From contig NZ_AJXN01000013.1 of assembly GCF_000286355.1 (NCBI RefSeq), positions 1-36,952 of the forward strand: a stretch of DNA of 36,952 nt, in the 5' to 3' direction. The notes below the pieces were generated by a model that did no database searches, had not been told where the DNA came from, and was given only the letters and a program-made list of their open reading frames with translations. The DNA comes from Kocuria atrinae C3-8. Its GTDB lineage: Bacteria; Actinomycetota; Actinomycetes; Actinomycetales; Micrococcaceae. Below, piece after piece: positions 34,679-36,952 of this stretch. The translations under genes and the position numbers were made by a program. Every line of letters starts with the position of its first letter. Within the stretch, counting starts at the first letter, position 1.

Positions 34679-35092
34679 ATGAGCATTGTTGTCGGCTACC
34701 TGCCCACCCCCGCCGGACGCGCCGCCCTCAGGGCCAGCATTGACGAAGCGAAACTGCGCTCCAGCAAGCTGGTGATCGTTCAGGCACCCGCGCCCAAGCA
34801 GCGCTTCGGACGCTCCGCCGAGCACGAGTCACCGGCCGCATCCGCCGAGGATCAGGAGCTGTTGGCCGAAAGCGGTATCGAACATGAGTTGGTGTCCGTC
34901 CACCCGGACAGCGACCCCGCGGACGCCATTTTGGACGCGTGCGAACGGGTAACTGCCGAACTGCTGGTCATCGGTACGCGCAAGCGCACGCCGGTGGGCA
35001 AGCTCATCATGGCGCCCACCACCCAGCGCATCCTGCTGGAGGCCACGTGCCCGGTGCTGTGCGTCAAGGCCGGGTACACCGTGGACGACTGA
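34679..35092 (+). CDS. Universal stress protein (UspA family)
   Basis: An intact 137-residue single-domain UspA protein. The start SIVVGYLPTPAGRAALRASI is typical, and the C-terminal ATP-binding motif is GTRKRTPVGKLIMAPTTQRIL (G-2x-G-9x-T), followed by PVLCVKAG. The loop at residues ~38-66 is longer than usual and Ser/Ala/Glu-rich. Usp proteins bind ATP or AMP and modulate stress tolerance or a partner transporter. ATG 34679 follows the APC permease by 34 bp with GGGAGACACCC as the RBS region, so the two are co-transcribed. It converges with the PAP2 gene. Confidence 0.93.
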   Translation: MSIVVGYLPTPAGRAALRASIDEAKLRSSKLVIVQAPAPKQRFGRSAEHESPAASAEDQELLAESGIEHELVSVHPDSDPADAILDACERVTAELLVIGTRKRTPVGKLIMAPTTQRILLEATCPVLCVKAGYTVDD

Positions 35093-35116
35093 CTCGCCCA
35101 GCAGCTACCGAAGTTC

Positions 35117-35991
35117 TTAGGCCGCTCGGTCTTCTTCCGCCCCGTCGCGGTCGAAGGCCGGGCGGCTTTGCTGTGCGGTCACGGGCGCTTCCCACGACGA
35201 CGCCGCGGTCGCGCCAGTCGCGCCTCGTTCGTCAGCCGCGGTGGTGGTCGCACGCGCGGTTCGCGGCCCGGGAACCGTGACATTCTTCTGTGTCCAGCCG
35301 AATCCATAGGCCAGTGCGGGCACCAACGCGTTCGCTACTGCACAGCCGATCATCACACCGGCCCAGGCCACTGGAAGGGAAACCAGCACGTCAAGCGGAA
35401 AATGCGCGGTTGCGTATATACGGCTTAATCCGACAAGCGCCACAAACGCCAGACCGAACAACAGAATTCGGTTGCGTTTGGAAGAGCGGAAATTCACGAG
35501 TGTCAAAGCCAACACGATCGCGAGTGCGCCACCAGTGTGTCCCGATGGGAAGGAGGTGGCGCCGTCGAGCGCCAGAAGTTGATCACCGGTCATCAAAGAC
35601 GGGCGTGGGCGCTCTGCAGCGACCTTGACCAGACCGATCGCGGCCCAGCCCATGAGGGACGTTATGAGGAACGCGGTGGCATCCAGGGTCGTCGCCGGAA
35701 GACGGCTAGCCACCCGGTGATCATGGCAATGATCAACACGATGCCCGCGTTGGAGAGCACCACCTGGATCGCCATGGCAAGGGCGTCAAAGGCTGCGTTG
35801 CGGTATTGGACAAGCCCCTCGAGCAACGCGGTCTCCCCGTGCGTGATTTCCGGTGAGACCACCAGCAATCGACCGACGGTCGCAACCAGCAACACCGTGA
35901 CCAGAGGAACGGCCACTCGGTGTCGCAGTTGCGGCAAGCGCCACGGGGACCCGCCCGGCGAGGGGGAAGTTTTCTGCGCCGGATAGGTCAT
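35117..35991 (-). CDS. PAP2-family phosphatase (one frameshift)
   Basis: About 291 residues after one G is restored near 35695 (CGGG to CGG on the coding strand). Membrane helices surround the three PAP2 motifs: KVAAERPRPS, FPSGHTGG and SRIYATAHFPLDV. The catalytic His and Arg are in the second and third motifs. The N-terminal hydrophilic segment MTYPAQKTSPSPGGSP and the C-terminal low-complexity tail (ARATTTAADERG) are unusual. Likely substrates are phosphatidic acid or undecaprenyl diphosphate at the outer membrane face. It converges with the universal stress protein gene. Confidence 0.92.
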
Positions 35992-36057
35992 GAATCCATG
36001 GTGTCACTCATCACCGAGTGATTCCTGAACTTGCCGCTGCATGGCACCGAGCCTGGA

Positions 36058-36073
36058 GTTTTCACGTGAAACG
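36058..36073. promoter_or_regulatory. parS-like palindrome
   Basis: GTTTTCACGTGAAACG matches the bacterial parS consensus TGTTTCACGTGAAACA at 13 of 16 positions, including the full CACGTG centre. It is in an AT-rich, non-coding stretch. No ParA/ParB gene is in the window, so the role is inferred from sequence alone. Confidence 0.5.
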
Positions 36074-36149
36074 AAAATGCCGAATAAAACCTATTACGTT
36101 TGTATTCTATATTTCGCATGTTGGGATTTTGTCGATTATGACGTGACGT

Positions 36150-36175
36150 GGAATCGACTCATCTACTCTGCCGTT
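36150..36175 (+). promoter_or_regulatory. SigR/SigH-type promoter of mycoredoxin
   Basis: GGAAT (36150-36154), an 18-bp spacer and GTT (36173-36175) match the disulfide-stress promoter pattern of actinobacterial SigR/SigH (GGAAT-N18-GTT). It lies 45 bp before the mycoredoxin GTG. A TATAAC (36175-36180) also overlaps, so a second promoter is possible. Confidence 0.6.
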
Positions 36176-36219
36176 ATAACTCTGAACTGATCCGATCCAC
36201 CTCGATTCCAGGAGACACC

Positions 36220-36546
36220 GTGCCCGCAAACCCTGAGTACCCCCAGGTCTCGCAAGACCAAGCACTCAAGCACATCGACAACAACGGCGTGGCCATCTAC
36301 TGGCGCCCCGGGTGCCCCTTCTGCGAGCGCCTCGAGTACGGCTTGGGCGAGGACGGCCTGAAGGCCACGTGGACCAACATCTGGGAGGACCCGGCGGCCA
36401 AGGAGTACGTGGCTTCACTGAATGACGGCAATTCCACGGTCCCCACCGTGGTCACCAAGGACACCCACTTCATTGCCGCGGATTCGGACGCTCCTGACCA
36501 GGTTCGTCAACTGCTGGCCAACGCGACCCCCGCGGCCGCAGACTGA
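36220..36546 (+). CDS. Mycoredoxin (glutaredoxin-like, CPFC active site)
   Basis: An intact 108-residue thioredoxin-fold protein. The redox centre is RPGCPFCERLEYGL (CPFC), followed by WEDPAAKEYVASLNDGN and the cis-Pro loop STVPTVV. Actinobacterial mycoredoxins of this type reduce mycothiol-mixed disulfides and serve methionine sulfoxide reductase or peroxiredoxin. GTG 36220 is chosen because AGGAGA ends 4 nt upstream and homologues begin near here. The upstream GGAAT-N18-GTT promoter fits the known SigR/SigH control of this gene class. An AhpD-like gene follows 39 bp downstream and may be in the same operon. Confidence 0.92.
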   Translation: MPANPEYPQVSQDQALKHIDNNGVAIYWRPGCPFCERLEYGLGEDGLKATWTNIWEDPAAKEYVASLNDGNSTVPTVVTKDTHFIAADSDAPDQVRQLLANATPAAAD

Positions 36547-36585
36547 TTGAGTCAGTACCGCTAATCACAGGAAGCAGGATGACTC

Positions 36586-36918
36586 ATGGCTGATCACTAC
36601 CACTCCCCGGAAGATCTCAAGCTCCTTGGCGAGTTGAAGAAGCTCGCACCCGAGGAGTTCTCCAAGTTCGCGGCCTTCGACGCAGCCCTTGGCCACGAAG
36701 GTGGTCACATCGACCCGTTGAACCGTGAGCTCATCGCCATTGGTGTCGCCCTGACCACCCAGTGCGCCTATTGCTTGGAAGTGCACACCAAGAAGGCCAA
36801 GGCCGCCGGTGCCACCCGCGAGCAGATCGTGGAGGCCGGCATGGTGGCCGCGGGTCTGCGCGCCGGTGCCGCCGTGACTCACACGGCCATGGCTCTGCGC
36901 CTCTTCGACGAGGCCTGA
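36586..36918 (+). CDS. AhpD-like carboxymuconolactone decarboxylase-family protein
   Basis: An intact 110-residue all-helical CMD/AhpD-fold protein. The redox motif ELIAIGVALTTQCAYCLEVH contains the CxxC (CAYC) followed by a His, as in the AhpD proton-relay EX(n)CxxCxxxH, and the family helix AGATREQIVEAGMVAAGLRAGAAV follows. Such proteins act as thiol peroxidases or disulfide reductants. ATG 36586 has GGAAGCAGGA upstream. Its position after mycoredoxin suggests a joint role in thiol homeostasis. The window ends 34 bp after the stop. Confidence 0.9.
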   Translation: MADHYHSPEDLKLLGELKKLAPEEFSKFAAFDAALGHEGGHIDPLNRELIAIGVALTTQCAYCLEVHTKKAKAAGATREQIVEAGMVAAGLRAGAAVTHTAMALRLFDEA

Positions 36919-36952
36919 GTAGCCCCCACCATCAGAGTGAAGCCGCGCCGCA

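Noticed and set aside
5470..35700. Programmed frameshifting or mass pseudogenisation as explanation for the split genes
   Set aside because: No slippery heptamers or stimulatory structures recur, all losses are one base in homopolymer runs, and essential genes are affected to the same degree as others.

Overview
The window looks like chromosomal DNA of a high-GC actinobacterium, most likely Micrococcales (Micrococcaceae-like). Pointers are the NrtR-nadABC cluster, a mycoredoxin with a sigR/sigH-type promoter, a cysteine-free ribosomal protein L36 next to a CobW-like protein, a ThrE-type exporter and the compact Gly/Ala/Arg-rich coding style. Genus cannot be fixed from the sequence alone. Most of the window is roughly 60-70% GC. 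Two stretches are clearly AT-richer: the first gene (to 1456) and the block 32.3-32.95 kb around a small secreted cysteine protein.

Layout. 0-4.8 kb: a partial DEDDh exonuclease gene converges on a PIF1-like helicase that carries a degenerate exonuclease domain and a BRCT domain; a divergent XRE regulator and small membrane protein follow. 4.9-6.3 kb: a ThrE-type threonine/serine exporter. 6.5-13 kb: the NAD de novo cluster nrtR-nadA-nadB-nadC plus a cysteine desulfurase that probably matures the NadA Fe-S cluster, with a small cupin gene antisense between them. 13-16.7 kb: a 2-hydroxyacid dehydrogenase, superoxide dismutase, a GNAT acetyltransferase and two tandem SRPBCC proteins. 17.1-19.2 kb: an amylosucrase flanked on both sides by DnaA-box-rich intergenic DNA. 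19.5-23.1 kb: an OpuC-type glycine betaine/choline ABC importer. 23.2-24.6 kb: a probable zinc-starvation unit (CobW-like protein plus zinc-free L36). 24.6-30 kb: a DUF421 protein, an ABC exporter, a MarR regulator, a LigB-type dioxygenase and a CynX-type MFS permease. 30-33 kb: two unknown membrane proteins, an aldo-keto reductase and the secreted cysteine protein. 33-37 kb: an APC permease with a universal stress protein, a PAP2 phosphatase, then mycoredoxin and an AhpD-like protein.

A dominant technical feature is about 30 single-base losses between 5.4 and 35.7 kb. Nearly all shorten a run of C or G (for example CCC to CC) and each breaks an otherwise well-conserved gene. Adding the missing bases back makes every affected gene an exact multiple of three with family-typical length. 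I read these as sequencing or assembly errors, not gene decay, so split genes are annotated as single CDS with the break stated.

The most interesting biology is regulatory and small-scale: a long inverted repeat on a leaderless XRE promoter; paired NrtR-like operators; DnaA-box clusters far from dnaA/dnaN; a Fur/Zur-type box before the L36 unit; a GGAAT-N18-GTT promoter for mycoredoxin; a parS-like 16-mer; a dispersed GAGCGGCGTCGTC motif; and a secreted four-cysteine protein with no recognisable family. No tRNA, rRNA, CRISPR array, insertion sequence or phage gene was found.
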